This document shows, in pieces, positions 50,572 to 62,160 of a stretch of 64,000 nt of DNA. The notes under the pieces were generated by a model. That model searched no databases and was not told the origin of the DNA. It saw only the letters and a list, made by a program, of their open reading frames with translations. The position numbers and the translations under genes are program-made. The stretch covers positions 17,262,227 through 17,326,226 of the forward strand of contig NC_044917.1 of NCBI RefSeq assembly GCF_003576645.1, in the 5' to 3' direction. Every line of letters begins with the position of its first letter. Within the stretch, counting starts at the first letter, position 1. Source of the stretch: Ipomoea triloba. Taxonomy: Eukaryota > Streptophyta > Magnoliopsida > Solanales > Convolvulaceae.

Positions 50572-52019
50572 ATTCATTTTGACATGTACATTAGAAATGA
50601 ACCTGCAATATAATAAAAATAAACTTGTATCTAAATTTTATAAATCTACTAAACATGAATATGTATTAGGGTTTCACATTACAAAATGAACAACGAAATC
50701 TACAATATAATTTGCCTTATGTAGCAATTATGCTTATTGTTGTTGAAATTCAATAATTAGACTTTAATTCAATAATATAGTGATTCATGTATAATATAAT
50801 TTAAACTTTAATTTTCAATAAATAGGGTGTTTTATCTAGCACGAGTGTAACTAATAGAATTATGTCTCCCTATCTTATATAGGAAAAATGAAAAACTAAT
50901 GAGGCAACTCCAATCAAATTAGCTACAGTGTTCATTTAGTAATTACGTACAAGGTTATAAGTTTGGCACCTAATGAGAGCAGTCTATTGGCCTTCTTAAT
51001 TTGAACCGATCAGCTATGAACAACTTACGCTAATTTACCTTCTTGTAAGTTTGCCGACTAAGATAACAAGGTGAGATTTTTTTAATACACTCTCTTGAAT
51101 AGTGATAGCGAGTTTTTTTCCTCATAAAAAAATAACAAATCAATAACAAAAAATAGTCATCAATTTATAAATCTTGTATTATGTCATTTTAATGTTTTAC
51201 ACAATTGCGTGGGCGTTGTGGCCGTACGTTTCCCGTTTTCTGTTAAACAATTGATGTGAGTCTCGCGGTCATCCGGTCCCTCAGGATTTCTTTTTGGTAT
51301 ACAGCACTGTTCACTAGCGTAAGATCCAAGAAATTTTATGTGAAAGCGAGCTACGATTCAACCATATTTTCAAGCGAAGTTTGAAAATTTTGAGAGATCA
51401 ATATGTCATGCGGAAATTAAACCACCAACCCTAGGAAATGGAACAAGATTACTTACATCGGCATAGCTTATTGGTTCAATAGATCGTATTTGAGATAATA
51501 GACCAATTTTCAAAACTCGACAGTGGCAGTGTGAAATTATGTCCAAAGTGGACATTATCTTTTGTGCGCACTGACATTTGGCCTTGTCTGCGGAGTCACA
51601 AAGTTACCATGATTTACTTTCTCCCACGTACTTTGTCGGGTCGGGGTGTGGTACGTAGCACTTGGGGATGGGGATTCAATCTTTTGGGGAAGAAGGGAAT
51701 GGAACAATATCTTAGTAAAGTACGTATTAATGTTGGCAGTTGAGAACACAAAAAAATAGATGAAAGGATTTCTATGTTGTGTTTATATATTAAACACGGC
51801 CTTAAAAGCAATTTTCGGAGAAACAGAGGATTCCAAGATTGCCGGCACGCTTTCAACAGGTAACACAGATAAACTACGTTGAACTTGCATCGGTTGTTAA
51901 ATGTAGGTAAAGCCTGTCTCAAAAGTTCAGACGAAGATAGAATAAGAAGAGAAATGCAAAAGCTGAACACTCCCACATTGGAATGTCTGGCAATAGGTTT
52001 ATTATCCACTCAGCTTCTT
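50572..52019. other. Intergenic DNA, LTR-like remnant at its end
   Basis: No gene. 51765-51900 resembles 60255-60380 (TTTATTAAACAC, GGTAACATAGATAAACTA and ACTTGCA words in order). Because it follows the 3' end of the decayed copia, it may be part of its LTR. Confidence 0.45.
50890..51070 (-). repeat. Dispersed repeat family, copy 5, inverted
   Basis: The reverse complement contains ACTTACAAGAAGGTAAATTA and AAATTAAGAAGGCCAATAGA, matching the order seen in the other four copies. Confidence 0.55.
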
Positions 52020-54223
52020 GACTTGCTAGATTAGGGGCTATGAAATATGCCTTCTTAGTCGATCTAGCTATACATGATTGTTTGGTTAATTTCTACGATA
52101 TGGTTGCTCCGCATATAGTGAACACATATCCACTGGTAGAACTGACATCATCATTGTCATTGACCTAGTTTGCATCACAATACCCTTCCAAGACTTTGGA
52201 GAATCCTGCATAGTTAAGACGCCAATCCATGGTGCCTCCGAGGTACTGTAACACTAGTCTTAGTGCATTCGAATGAATACGACTTGGGTTGTGAGTATAG
52301 CAACTAAGTCTGAAAGCAATATCAAGTCTACTATAGTTCATTAAGAACAATAGACTCCCAATTATTTTTACATATTCTTTTTGAGGCACACATGTGGAGT
52401 TTTTGATAGTTTTTTACTAGGATCATATGGGGTTGTAGATGGGGTTACATCAAAACTATAGAATTTCTTTAATAGTTTCTCCGTATAGTGACTTTGTGAT
52501 AGAACGTAATCATTGTCAATTTTGGTAAATTTTATTCCAAATAAACATCAACTTCACCCAAGTCGTTCATGTCAAATTTAGCATACAACGTTTTTTAGTC
52601 TCATTTATTGCATCATTACTTAAACTAAAAATCAACATGTCATCTACATAATTGCAACATAAGACTCAATCTCTTTAGAGTATAAGCAAGCATATATATG
52701 ATCGGTTAAGAGAATAACCTAGGTCTAGTAAGGTTTTATGAAAGTTTTCATACCACTACTTAGATCCTTGTTTTAAGCCATACAAATATTTTTTAAGTCT
52801 ACATATCTTTCAATTCCTTCTTGTCCAGTTTCTACACACCCAGGAGGTTGTTTCATATTTCTTTCAAATCACAATTCAACAATGCTTTTTTGACGTCCAT
52901 TTGGTAGACTGTCAACATGTTTAACGAGGCTAAGGCAAACAATATATGGATGGATGGTTGTAATTTTTGTTCCTGGTGAATAAGTATAAAAATAATCTTC
53001 ACCAAATCTCTGTTTATAGCCTTTAGCTACAAGCCTTACTTTGAATCTTTCAATTGATCCATCTAGTCTTAATTTTCTTTTGAAAATCCATTTCCAACCC
53101 ATTGTTTTACAACCTTTAGGTAGACTTACCAACTCCAAGTGTGATTTGACTTAATAGAGTCTAATTCACTTTTAATAACTTCTTTCCATAAGGTACAATC
53201 AACTGAGTACATAGCATCTTCAAAGGTTTTTTATTATTCTTCTAAAACAAGTTGACACACAAAATGACCACAAATTTCTTTTATATCTTTCAACTCCGTT
53301 ACAAAGTTACATAATTAGAACTTTTCAATTATATTCTACACCTTTTGCTTCTTCTAGGTTGTTCATCACCATTCTCAAGGTACGATGTGGGAAATGATCC
53401 ATGTTCATTTCTACGTAGATTATTGACAGGTATATTGTGAACATTTTGAACGATTTTCAAATCTAAACACATAAATGTATAGGCGACCCCACTATTTTAG
53501 CATACTTACAAATATAGCATATAATAAGGTTTTAGGTCCTAGGTTGTGTCTTTTGAAAAACGGGGCACCTACCTTTGCCAAGCACCCCCACACTAGAAAT
53601 ATTTTATGTTTGGAGAATGCCCTTTCCATAACTCATAAGGGGTTTTCACAAAGCCTTTATGAGGTATCCTATTAAGGATATGATTCACTGATAAGGCAAC
53701 TTCCCCCTACAAAGAGTTTAGAGCACCATAAATGATTAGCATTATGCTAATAATTTCTGTAAGTGTTCTATTTTTCCTCTTAGCTATGCTATTTTGTTGA
53801 GAAAATTTGTTTCATATTCTCCTCCCATATCAGAACAAAGTCTTTTAATCTTTTTTGTCTAATTGATTTTCGACTTCAATTTTAAAAATAAAAAACTTTT
53901 GTTCAGCTTCGTCTTTTGCTCTCAAAATATTAGATTTTTCAAAAACAAGAAAATAAAGCCATCAATGAAAGTAATGTAATAAGGATTCGCACCTCTACTT
54001 TATGTGCTTTGAAAGTCTGCTAAGTCTATGCGAATTAGTTCTAAAACACTTGTAGTATGATTGGTTACAACATAAAAAGGTTTTCAAGCATGTGTAACTT
54101 TAACACATATTTCACACTGAGAAAATGAATCATTTACCAAGTTTGGCAACAAATTCATATCTTTTAATCTACTTAAATATTTTAACCCAGTATGTCCTAA
54201 TCTACCATGCCACACATTAACTG
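52020..54223 (-). pseudogene. Decayed Ty1/copia pol
   Basis: Reading the minus strand from 54223, the visible parts are pre-integrase (VWHGRLGHTGLKYLSRLKD with CEICVK, about 54090-54225) and a heavily broken integrase. Next comes the start of reverse transcriptase (GWKWIFKRKLRLDGSIERFK, then RLVAKGYKQ, about 53000-53110). RNase H follows (SRLDIAFRLSCYTHNPSR, YLGGTMDWRLNY, SSTSGYVFTICGATIS, ARSTKKAYFIAP; 52030-52350). Stops and frameshifts are frequent. Gag and the 5' LTR are missing, because homology is cut at 54224 by a CACTA end. It is a different family from the Sireviruses and from the Ale-type element. Confidence 0.85.
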
Positions 54224-54470
54224 CACTACTACAAAAAACACATTTAACGTCGCCTAAATAACGTTGGTTTTTCAAAAAACCGACATCAAAAAATTATGTA
54301 TATTTATAATTTTTTTTAAAAAGGGATACGACGTCGGTTTTAATAAAAAACCGACGTTAAAATTTTTTTAAAAAAATTACGAAAAACATATGACGTTGGT
54401 CCAAGAGCGAACCGACGTCGTATGTAATTTTAAAAAATATTTAAAATAAAAAAATTACTATACGACGTCG
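54224..54470 (+). mobile_element. One end of a CACTA element
   Basis: CACTACTACAAAAAACAC is the hallmark terminus of plant CACTA (En/Spm) transposons. It is followed by subterminal repeats of ACGTCGGTTT and its inverse at about 54245-54465. The other end is absent. The fragment is cut by the hairpin MITE next to it. Confidence 0.7.
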
Positions 54471-54471
54471 G

Positions 54472-54695
54472 TTCGTGCTCTCCCGTGCGGCCGTGCTGTC
54501 ACACACCACTCAATGTTACGAAATACACCACTCAATGTTAAGAAACACACCACAATGAAACACACCACAATGTTAAGAAACACACCACAGTGCATATTTG
54601 TGTGGTGTGTTTCTTAACATTGAGTGGTGTATTTCGTAACATTGAGTGGTGTGAACCGCACGGGAGAACACGACCGCACCTGATCATGACTCTAT
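54472..54695. mobile_element. Hairpin MITE (CCACTCAATGTTA family), copy 2
   Basis: TCGTGCTCTCCCGTGCGGCC and AACCGCACGGGAGAACACGA are inverted ends around alternating CACCACTCAATGTTA words. It is the relative of 46505-46735. Confidence 0.78.
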
Positions 54696-54712
54696 ATATA
54701 TATATATATATA

Positions 54713-54868
54713 TGTTAAGCATATGAGTGGCTGAGGTTATTTTGTTGTTCTACATTCATTCCTTTAGACTAGTGATTAGTTGTAACTTCTCTATTTCTCC
54801 TCTGTTGTACACTATAAATACTTTGGTTATTCTCTTCAATGAAATACAGTTCATTCTATAATCTTACA
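54713..54868 (+). repeat. 5' LTR of the Ale/Retrofit-type copia
   Basis: 156 bp, from TGTTAAGCATATGAG to ATAATCTTACA. TATAAATA lies at 54813-54820. It differs from the 3' LTR at two positions. Flanking (AT)n is compatible with an ATATA target duplication. Confidence 0.95.
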
Positions 54869-54881
54869 TGGTATCAAGAGC
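54869..54881 (+). other. Primer binding site, initiator tRNA-Met type
   Basis: TGGTATCAAGAGC directly abuts the LTR and matches the copia primer site TGGTATCAGAGC with one inserted base. Confidence 0.88.
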
Positions 54882-54936
54882 TAGTATCTCGTAAGAAAGT
54901 TTTTTTCTGTTCCTTTCTCGTGACTTTCATTCATCA

Positions 54937-55827
54937 ATGGCTTCTACCACCACTGACATTGTTCACCTCACTACCCCATCCAACTTCCCTATCAAACTCA
55001 CTACCTCAAATTTCCCAGTCTGGAGCCGCCAAGTTCGTTCCACTACTCTTATTGGCTTTAATCTCTCGGGTTACATTGATGGTACAACCAAAGAACCAAC
55101 ACAGTTCACTGATACTGCCCGAACCACCCCAAACCCAGCCTATTTAGTCTGGTATCGCCAAGACCAGATCATTGTTAGTGCTCTTCTAGGGAGTTGTTCT
55201 GACACAATTCAACCCCTAATATCTTCAGCGGCAACAGCCCATGATGCCTGGACACGGCTTGTTGCTAGTTATGCAAGTGCCTCGCGAGGAAGGATCATTT
55301 CCCTCAAGGCCAAGCTCACGAAGGACCCGCGCGGTTCTCGGTCTATTACGACCTATCTCAATGACATGCGAGCCATAGCTGATGATCTCGCATTGGCTCA
55401 ATGCCCAGTCAAGGACGAAGACCTGGTTGTTTACATATTGACACAACTAGGGGATGAATACAGTCCTATAATCTCTGCTGTCCGTGTTCGTGAAACTCCC
55501 ATCTCGTTGGGGGAGTTAGCAGATGTTCTCACGGACCATGAACGACACTTAAAGAATGCTGATGAAGCACGTCAGTCCATGTTGGCTACAGTTAATGCCA
55601 CCCAATGTGGTTCCTTTACTTCCCGAAACAATCAACAATCTATGAACACCCGGAGGTTTCGCACCAATAATAATGGTACGAACGACATTCCCAGACCAAA
55701 TTGGCAGCTAGGTGGCAACAACCGAATCGGAATCGTATGTCAGTTCTGCAATTTTACAGGCCATGAAACACGGGTTTGCCGTAAGTTAGCCCGTTTTTTA
55801 AAGGAACATAACGTCTTTCCCATGTAG
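54937..55827 (+). CDS. Gag of the Ale/Retrofit-type copia
   Basis: A 296-codon intact frame starts at the ATG 68 bp after the LTR end (MASTTTDIVHL). The Gag core reads LTTSNFPVWSRQV, then WYRQDQIIVSALLGS, AHDAWTRLVASYAS and YLNDMRAIADDLA. Near the end is a CCHC knuckle, CQFCNFTGHETRVC (C-x2-C-x4-H-x4-C). Gag packages element RNA into particles. The frame ends in TAG at 55825. In this lineage Gag and Pol are usually one ORF, so this stop is more likely a mutation than a natural boundary. Confidence 0.9.
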   Translation: MASTTTDIVHLTTPSNFPIKLTTSNFPVWSRQVRSTTLIGFNLSGYIDGTTKEPTQFTDTARTTPNPAYLVWYRQDQIIVSALLGSCSDTIQPLISSAATAHDAWTRLVASYASASRGRIISLKAKLTKDPRGSRSITTYLNDMRAIADDLALAQCPVKDEDLVVYILTQLGDEYSPIISAVRVRETPISLGELADVLTDHERHLKNADEARQSMLATVNATQCGSFTSRNNQQSMNTRRFRTNNNGTNDIPRPNWQLGGNNRIGIVCQFCNFTGHETRVCRKLARFLKEHNVFPM

Positions 55828-58800
55828 GCAACTCCATCACCTACAGCTAATTCCACTGTTGGGTCGTCTCCACCATGGCTGTTGGTGCGTCTCACCATGC
55901 TACCCCAAGTCTGACTCCTCTATAGACTGTCTCTGAGTACACGGGTCCCGACGAAATTCGCCTGGGTAACGGTAATTCTTTACAAATTTCTCACATTGGC
56001 CAGCCACAATTCCCACCCACTCTTCCGTGCTCACTCTCCAAAGTGTCTTGCGTGTCCCAAAATTACATAATAACCTGGTTTCTGTCTCACAACTATGCAA
56101 AACTAACAAAGTGTCTGTTGAATGTTTTGATTCTCATTTCGTTGTGAAGGATCTTCAAACGGGGATAGCGCTGTTATGGGGAGCGAACATTAATGGTGTC
56201 TACTATGGATCTCTATCTTATGAGCCTACCATAAATACTACGCATTTATCTCGTGTCTGTGAGTGGCACCACCGGCTTGGTCATCCATCGAATAAGGTGT
56301 TACAACTTGCGTTGCAACACTGCAACGATCCAGTGCCCATTTCCTCGTTACGTCAATTTCATTGTTCATCTTGCAGTGTACACAAGAGTCATAAATTACC
56401 TTTCTCAAAAAGTACACTTGTTAGCACTAAACCTTTACAATTAGTTTATACTGATGTATGGGGCACATCTGATAAATCTATTGATGAGTACCGTTACTAT
56501 GTCATTTTTATTGATCATTTCTCGAAATATATTTGGTTGTATCCTTTAAAACAGAAGTCAGGTGTTTTTGCAGTTTTCTCTCAGTTTAAACGGTTGGTTG
56601 AAAAGTTTTTTGAACTCCCAATTATTTCGGTTTACTCAGACAATGGGGCGAGTTCATTAAACTAATTTCTTTCTTTAATGCCCATGGGATCTCTCACTTC
56701 ACTACTCCGCCTCACACTCTTGAGCATAATGGGGTGGCTGAACGGCGACACCGACATATTGTCGAAACTGGTATGTCTCTGTTGCACTCTGCCTCCTTGC
56801 CAACCCCATATTGGTCCTATGCTTTTTTCACCGCTATTTACCTTATTAATTGGCTTCCGACTCCGATTTTAGGTAACCAGTCTCCGTTTCATGTTTTGTT
56901 TAAACAGTCCCCTAATTATTCAAAGTTACAACATTTTGGCTGCCTATGTTTCCCATGGCTACGGCCCTATAACACTAAGAAACTGGAACCAAAGTCTCGT
57001 CCTTGTATTTTTTTGGGATATTCTACCACTCAATCTGCCTATAAATGTCTTGATGTTGATTCAAAGCGAGTTTATTTATCCAGGCATGTGCGCTTTGTGC
57101 CTAGCGTGTTTCCTTCTCGTGAACTGCAGGTTGAATTAGGCACCACGATTGATTCTCAGTCCACCACCACTCCACAGCTACTGTTCAGGTCTCTTTTTGC
57201 TCTCCCACCTCCACCCACCAACACTCCCGCTGCTTCTTTTTCCTCAGAACCTACCAGAACGCAGTTGGCGCCAACCGCAACGCCGACTGCACGCACTAGT
57301 GATGCCCAACCGACGAGTACCAATGGCAACTCGTCGCCGGCTTCCACTTCCAGTTCCAGTTCGTCGTCTTCATCATATAGTTCGTCGCCCACTGTTCCTA
57401 CAAACGATTTACCAGCCACTGAGTCACCATCACAACCTGAAACAACCTCCGACACCTCTCAGTCACAGGATGGTCTACGTCGGTCGACTAGAAACCGTCG
57501 TCCCAATCCCAGGTATTCCGACTATGTCATTAACCAGACCACAGCTCACCCTTTGCCACCTACTTTGGAGCCGTCTACCGTTGCTCAGGCCCTAAAAGAC
57601 GCATGGTGGAGAAAAGCCATGGATGAGGAGTTCGACGCGTTGCACCGCAACAAAACATGGCGTCTTGTTCCTTGCGGAGCCGGGATTCCAATTTGTTGTA
57701 AGTGGGTTTACCGTGTCAAGCGTAAACTGGATGGCTCTGTTGATCGATACAAGGCACGCCTTGTTGCTAAAGGGTTCTTGCAGACTGCTGGTCAGGATTA
57801 CTTTGAGACATATAGCCCGGTTATGAAACCGGTCACCATTCGTCTAGTTCTCACTGTTGCGTTGAGTAATCGCTGGAGCTTGCGCCAATTAGATGTCAAT
57901 AATGCATTTTTGCATGGCACATTGCATGAAGAAGTCTATATGAAGCAGCCACCGGGATACATTGACCCATTGTACCCAACTCATGTTTGCAGGTTAACAA
58001 AAGCTCTATATGGCCTCAAACAGGCCCCTAGAGCCTGGTACCAGGAGCTGTCATTGTTTTTGCAGCGATGTGGGTTCGCTAAGTCGCAGGCAGATGCCTC
58101 GCTATTTATTTATTCAGATCATGGTGTAATTGTCTATTTTTTAGTGTACGTAGATGATATTTTGTTGACAGGGAACAATACACCCTGGCTTGATCGCTTT
58201 GTGGGGACCTTGTCAGCTCAATTTGCTCTTAAGGACCTTGGTACCTTACATCATTTTCTGGGTGTAGAGGTCATCCCTACTATTGACGGTGTTTTATTGT
58301 CACAAAGCCAGTATATCGCTGATATACTTATGCAATTCAAGATGGATGGTGCAAAGGATGTTTCAACACCACTGGCTATAACAAAGAAGTTGGTGCCGCT
58401 GCAATCCTCCCATGCTGCAACTGATGCGACTCTATTTCGTCGCTTGCTGGGTCTAATGCAGTACTTGGTGATCACACGGCCGGATGTGGCTTTTGCGGTC
58501 AACCGGCTCTCGCAGTTCATGCATGCACCGTCAGAGTTGCATTGGCAAGCTGCTAAACGCCTACTACATTATCTCAAAAGGTACGGTTTGCCATGGTCTT
58601 TTCCTACGCTCAGGACAACCGCTTTCGTTGCGTGTGTATACGGATTCAAATTGGGGAGGTTGCGCTACTGAAGGCCGGTCTACTACCGCGTATCTGGTGT
58701 ACCTTGGTAATAATCTGATTTCTTGGAATTCTACGCGCCAAAAATCTGTCTCACGGTCATCTACAGAAGCTGAGTACCGCGCTTTGGCGAATGCAGCAGC

Positions 58801-59134
58801 TGAGGTTCTCTGGGTTCAAAATCTGTTGCAGGAGTTGAAGTTGGGGCTAGTTGAGCCGTCGGTGCTGTTTTGGGACAACCTCAGCGCCACATATGTTTGT
58901 AAGAATCCCGTATTCCATTCACGCATGAAGCATCTAGCCTTGGACTACTTCTTTGTTCGTGATTTGGTCACTAGTGGTGCGCTAGTTGTCCAATATATTT
59001 CTTCCTCTGCTCAGCTAGCTGATCTTCTCACCAAGCCGCTTGGACGTCACCTGTTCCTTCATTTTTGGTCCAAGATTGGTGTCTCCGATGGATCCACAAT
59101 CTTGCGGGGGCGTGTTAAGCATATGAGTGGCTGA
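55828..59134 (+). pseudogene. Pol of the Ale/Retrofit-type copia: protease, integrase, RT and RNase H, frameshifted
   Basis: Domains are in the normal copia order. Protease (about 55870-56030) has lost its catalytic Asp through a small deletion just before GASHHATP; it also has a stop at 55912 and later shifts frame. Pre-integrase shows WHHRLGHPSNKVLQ and integrase shows YTDVWGTSDKS. A one-base deletion at about 56647 breaks the second catalytic motif, and [14 protein letters not shown] lies in the new frame. A Ser/Thr-rich linker follows, then reverse transcriptase with [11 protein letters not shown] at about 58145-58177. A one-base insertion near 58576 shifts into RNase H ([26 protein letters not shown]). 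The frame ends in the 3' LTR at 59134. The element cannot make Pol itself but could be mobilised in trans. Confidence 0.9.
59103..59112 (+). other. Polypurine tract of the Ale/Retrofit-type copia
   Basis: TGCGGGGGCG lies immediately before the 3' LTR, where plus-strand synthesis is primed. It is short and interrupted by C, but its placement is exact. Confidence 0.7.
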
Positions 59135-59268
59135 GGTTATTTTGTTGTTCTACATTCATTCCTGTAGACTAGTGATTAGTTGTAACTTCACTATTTCTCC
59201 TCTGTTGTACACTATAAATACTTTGGTTATTCTCTTCAATGAAATACAGTTCATTCTATAATCTTACA
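59113..59268 (+). repeat. 3' LTR of the Ale/Retrofit-type copia
   Basis: 156 bp, identical to the 5' LTR except for two substitutions (G for T at about 59164, A for T at about 59190). Followed by ATATA. Confidence 0.95.
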
Positions 59269-61750
59269 ATATATATATATTCTTTTTTTAAAAGTAAAGG
59301 CTCGTAACTTCTAAATAAATTTTTATAAAAAAAAATTAAAAACATAATAAAAAAACAACAACGCTGCATGTAAAAAAATTCTCCCTCTCTCTCTCTCTCA
59401 CGCATAATAAAACAACAACAAAGCTACGGCCTTCTACGAACCTTCTCCAACCCCGCACCGCCACTGCCGAGATCTGAAGCAGACCACCGAGACTTGAAGC
59501 AGATCTGGAGCATATGCGAAACAGCAGCACCTCTCTCTCTCTCTCTTGCCGGCGAAACAGCAGGTATGACCTTCCTCTTATTCTTGAAACACCAAGTTGC
59601 TCGCCGGAAAAAAGTGGTCGCTCGCCGGGGAAGAAGAAATAAGGTGTGAAATGACTAAAATGCCCTCGTTATTTTAAGGTTTAGGAAATTTCGGCGAGAT
59701 TTGGCAATCAATTTGGCCGGAGTGACCAAAATTGACAAAAGTTGAATAGTCAGGGTATGCAATTAACACTTTTAAAAGTCGTGAACTGCAATTAATAGGA
59801 CCCCTATAGTTAGTGGATCAAAATGACAATTTACTCTATAAAGATAGAAGTTTAGAAGATCTAGAAAATCTCTCTAACTAAGGTAATTGAGACTTCAAGT
59901 GATTGTATTCTATGACAAAAGTGAAAAAGTAATTTAAAAAAATTTGTCTAAATATAATGCATAAAATTCAACAAAGAAAAAAATATATATTTTAAAACTT
60001 AATTTAAAATTAGTGACATTTACGTGCATATTTAAATACAATTTATTCACCCAAATTTCGATGTCAATTACTTCTAAAATTTTATTTTTCACTTACATAC
60101 AATTAAGACCAATATATAGATTTAAAAATATATATATATTTATCAAGTATAAAAAATATTAAACTATATATAAAATATTTTTAAAAGAAATTGAGTCCCC
60201 AAAAATTGGGACCCTATGCAGTCACCCTGCTCAGAATGCAAGAAAACAGGGGAATGGATTTCGTGTCGTGTTTATTAAACACTGCCATAAAAGTGATTTT
60301 TAAAGAGTCGGTGCAGTGTATGATTACCGGTACGCTTCCGAGGGTAACATAGATAAACTATGTTAAACTTGCAGCTGTTAAAGACACAGGGAACGAAATT
60401 GAAATAGGGATTAAAAATTAAGATGATGACCAAATTGTTACACGCATGGTTCCCAATTATTTCCCTTCCATAAGATTTCAAGCGTTCTTGCAAGTGCTAT
60501 CCTTTAGAAAGTGAGAGAAGAAATATTTTGAAAGCAATGTGGGACAAGGAACAAAAGTAAAGGAACCTTTTCTTTGAGTGATTTTCCAACACCCCACATA
60601 AAAATTTCAAATAACATATTAATTCAAGTTTTTTTTTTTTTTTACAACTAGTATTTCCACCCATGTGATGCACGGAATTGATTTATTATAACTGCATTGA
60701 GAAAAGAAAAATTTATGACTGCATTTTATACAAAAGAAAATAGGCGTATATAGGCTATTAGAAAATAAATTTGCTCACCATTAAATTTCGAATGAACTGG
60801 ATTAATTGTTGAAGAACCAACAGTTATTTGCAATAACGACTCATTTTCTTAAAAAACATAAAAGGATTAGTATTTAGACGATTCTCATAGATTGATTCGT
60901 AGTTTAAATACACAACTACAAATGTATCTCCTATTTGTAATATTAAATCTTATATATTAATTAATTGCATATATATTTTTTTGGTTTGCTAACCACTGCA
61001 ATATTTTTTATAAATAATAAAATCAAATAAGTACATAATAATTAACACATTAATTGGAGTAAATCAATAATTTAAAACAACAAATAAATCAAAATTTGTA
61101 TATACTAAAATGTAAAGGTTATTAGAATTAATTTAAATTTGAGTTGTATTACCATTCTTATGCATATTAATGGGTGTTCTTGGAGAGCAAACCATAAATC
61201 CACTGTACAATGCTTCACTACCAACCACTGCAATTATTTATACCCGAGGAAGGAAAATTACAAATTGCATTTTATTTAAATAAAATAGTTAGGTACGCTG
61301 TTGAGATAAAAAAAAAATTTGCTTACAATTGAATTGAGATTAGTTGAACTAATAATGTTGGTGCACCAATAGCTGGTTCTAACAACGGTTGAACATTATC
61401 GAACAACCTATTTTGTTGGAGCAACGATTCTTGTGTATTATTATAATTACACAGTTACTTGTTTTCTTAAAAAATAAACTGTCCAAGTTAAATCAATTGT
61501 CAAGGAATGACTGACAATATAAATAAATAACAAATAATCCATTCAGTAATAAACATTTCATTTTATATGTTAATTAGATATTTATTACTTTTTTTTTATT
61601 ACTTAATCATTTTTATTCTACAATTTTTAATTACATATTGTATTAAAGATGAACATAACCCAATGCAACACTTTCTACAATTTCCTAGGAAAAAAAATAA
61701 AATCTTGCTGCCCAAAATTAGACATCCCCAAAACAACGTCGTTTTGGGCT
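59269..61750. other. Intergenic DNA, no gene recognised
   Basis: Contains CT/GA microsatellites near 59381-59400 and 59531-59548, and a moderately G/C-rich patch at 59410-59640 without a defensible exon. 60255-60380 is similar to 51765-51900 and may be a solo LTR piece. The remainder is AT-rich. Confidence 0.5.
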
Positions 61751-61754
61751 GTTT

Positions 61755-61865
61755 ATATACATACATGCATATACATACATACATACATACATACACACAT
61801 ACATACATACATACATACATACATACATACATACACACATACATACATACATATACATACATACA

Positions 61866-61925
<60 letters not shown>

Positions 61926-61938
61926 GAGAGAGAGAGAG
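61755..61938 (+). repeat. (ACAT)n microsatellite passing into (AT)n and (GA)n
   Basis: About 130 bp of ACAT units with occasional ACAC variants, then an AT run to 61922 and a short GAGAGA run. Apparent His-Thr-Tyr-Ile and Tyr-Val-Cys-Met frames are simple-repeat artefacts. Confidence 0.97.
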
Positions 61939-62160
61939 ATCATTTGGTTTCCTATTTCATTTGGTCAATTTGGTTCTCCTACTCTTGGTGTCTCAAATTG
62001 AGAAACCCTAATCTTTCTGAACTTGAAATCTTTCACAGATAATTTAAGATATGCGTTTATCAATTTGAAAAACCCTAGTCCGAATTTGGTCCAGTCTTCG
62101 GAACATGGATACGTGTATACCCTATTAATTTCTCTGTCATTTTTTCTCAATTTTATTAGA

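Noticed and set aside
51531..52009. ORFs of 64-131 codons next to the decayed copia
   Set aside because: They overlap on both strands, lack domains and start in copia-derived or LTR-like sequence.
61567..62001. HTYI and YVCM repeat ORFs on opposite strands
   Set aside because: Both are translations of the (ACAT)n microsatellite.
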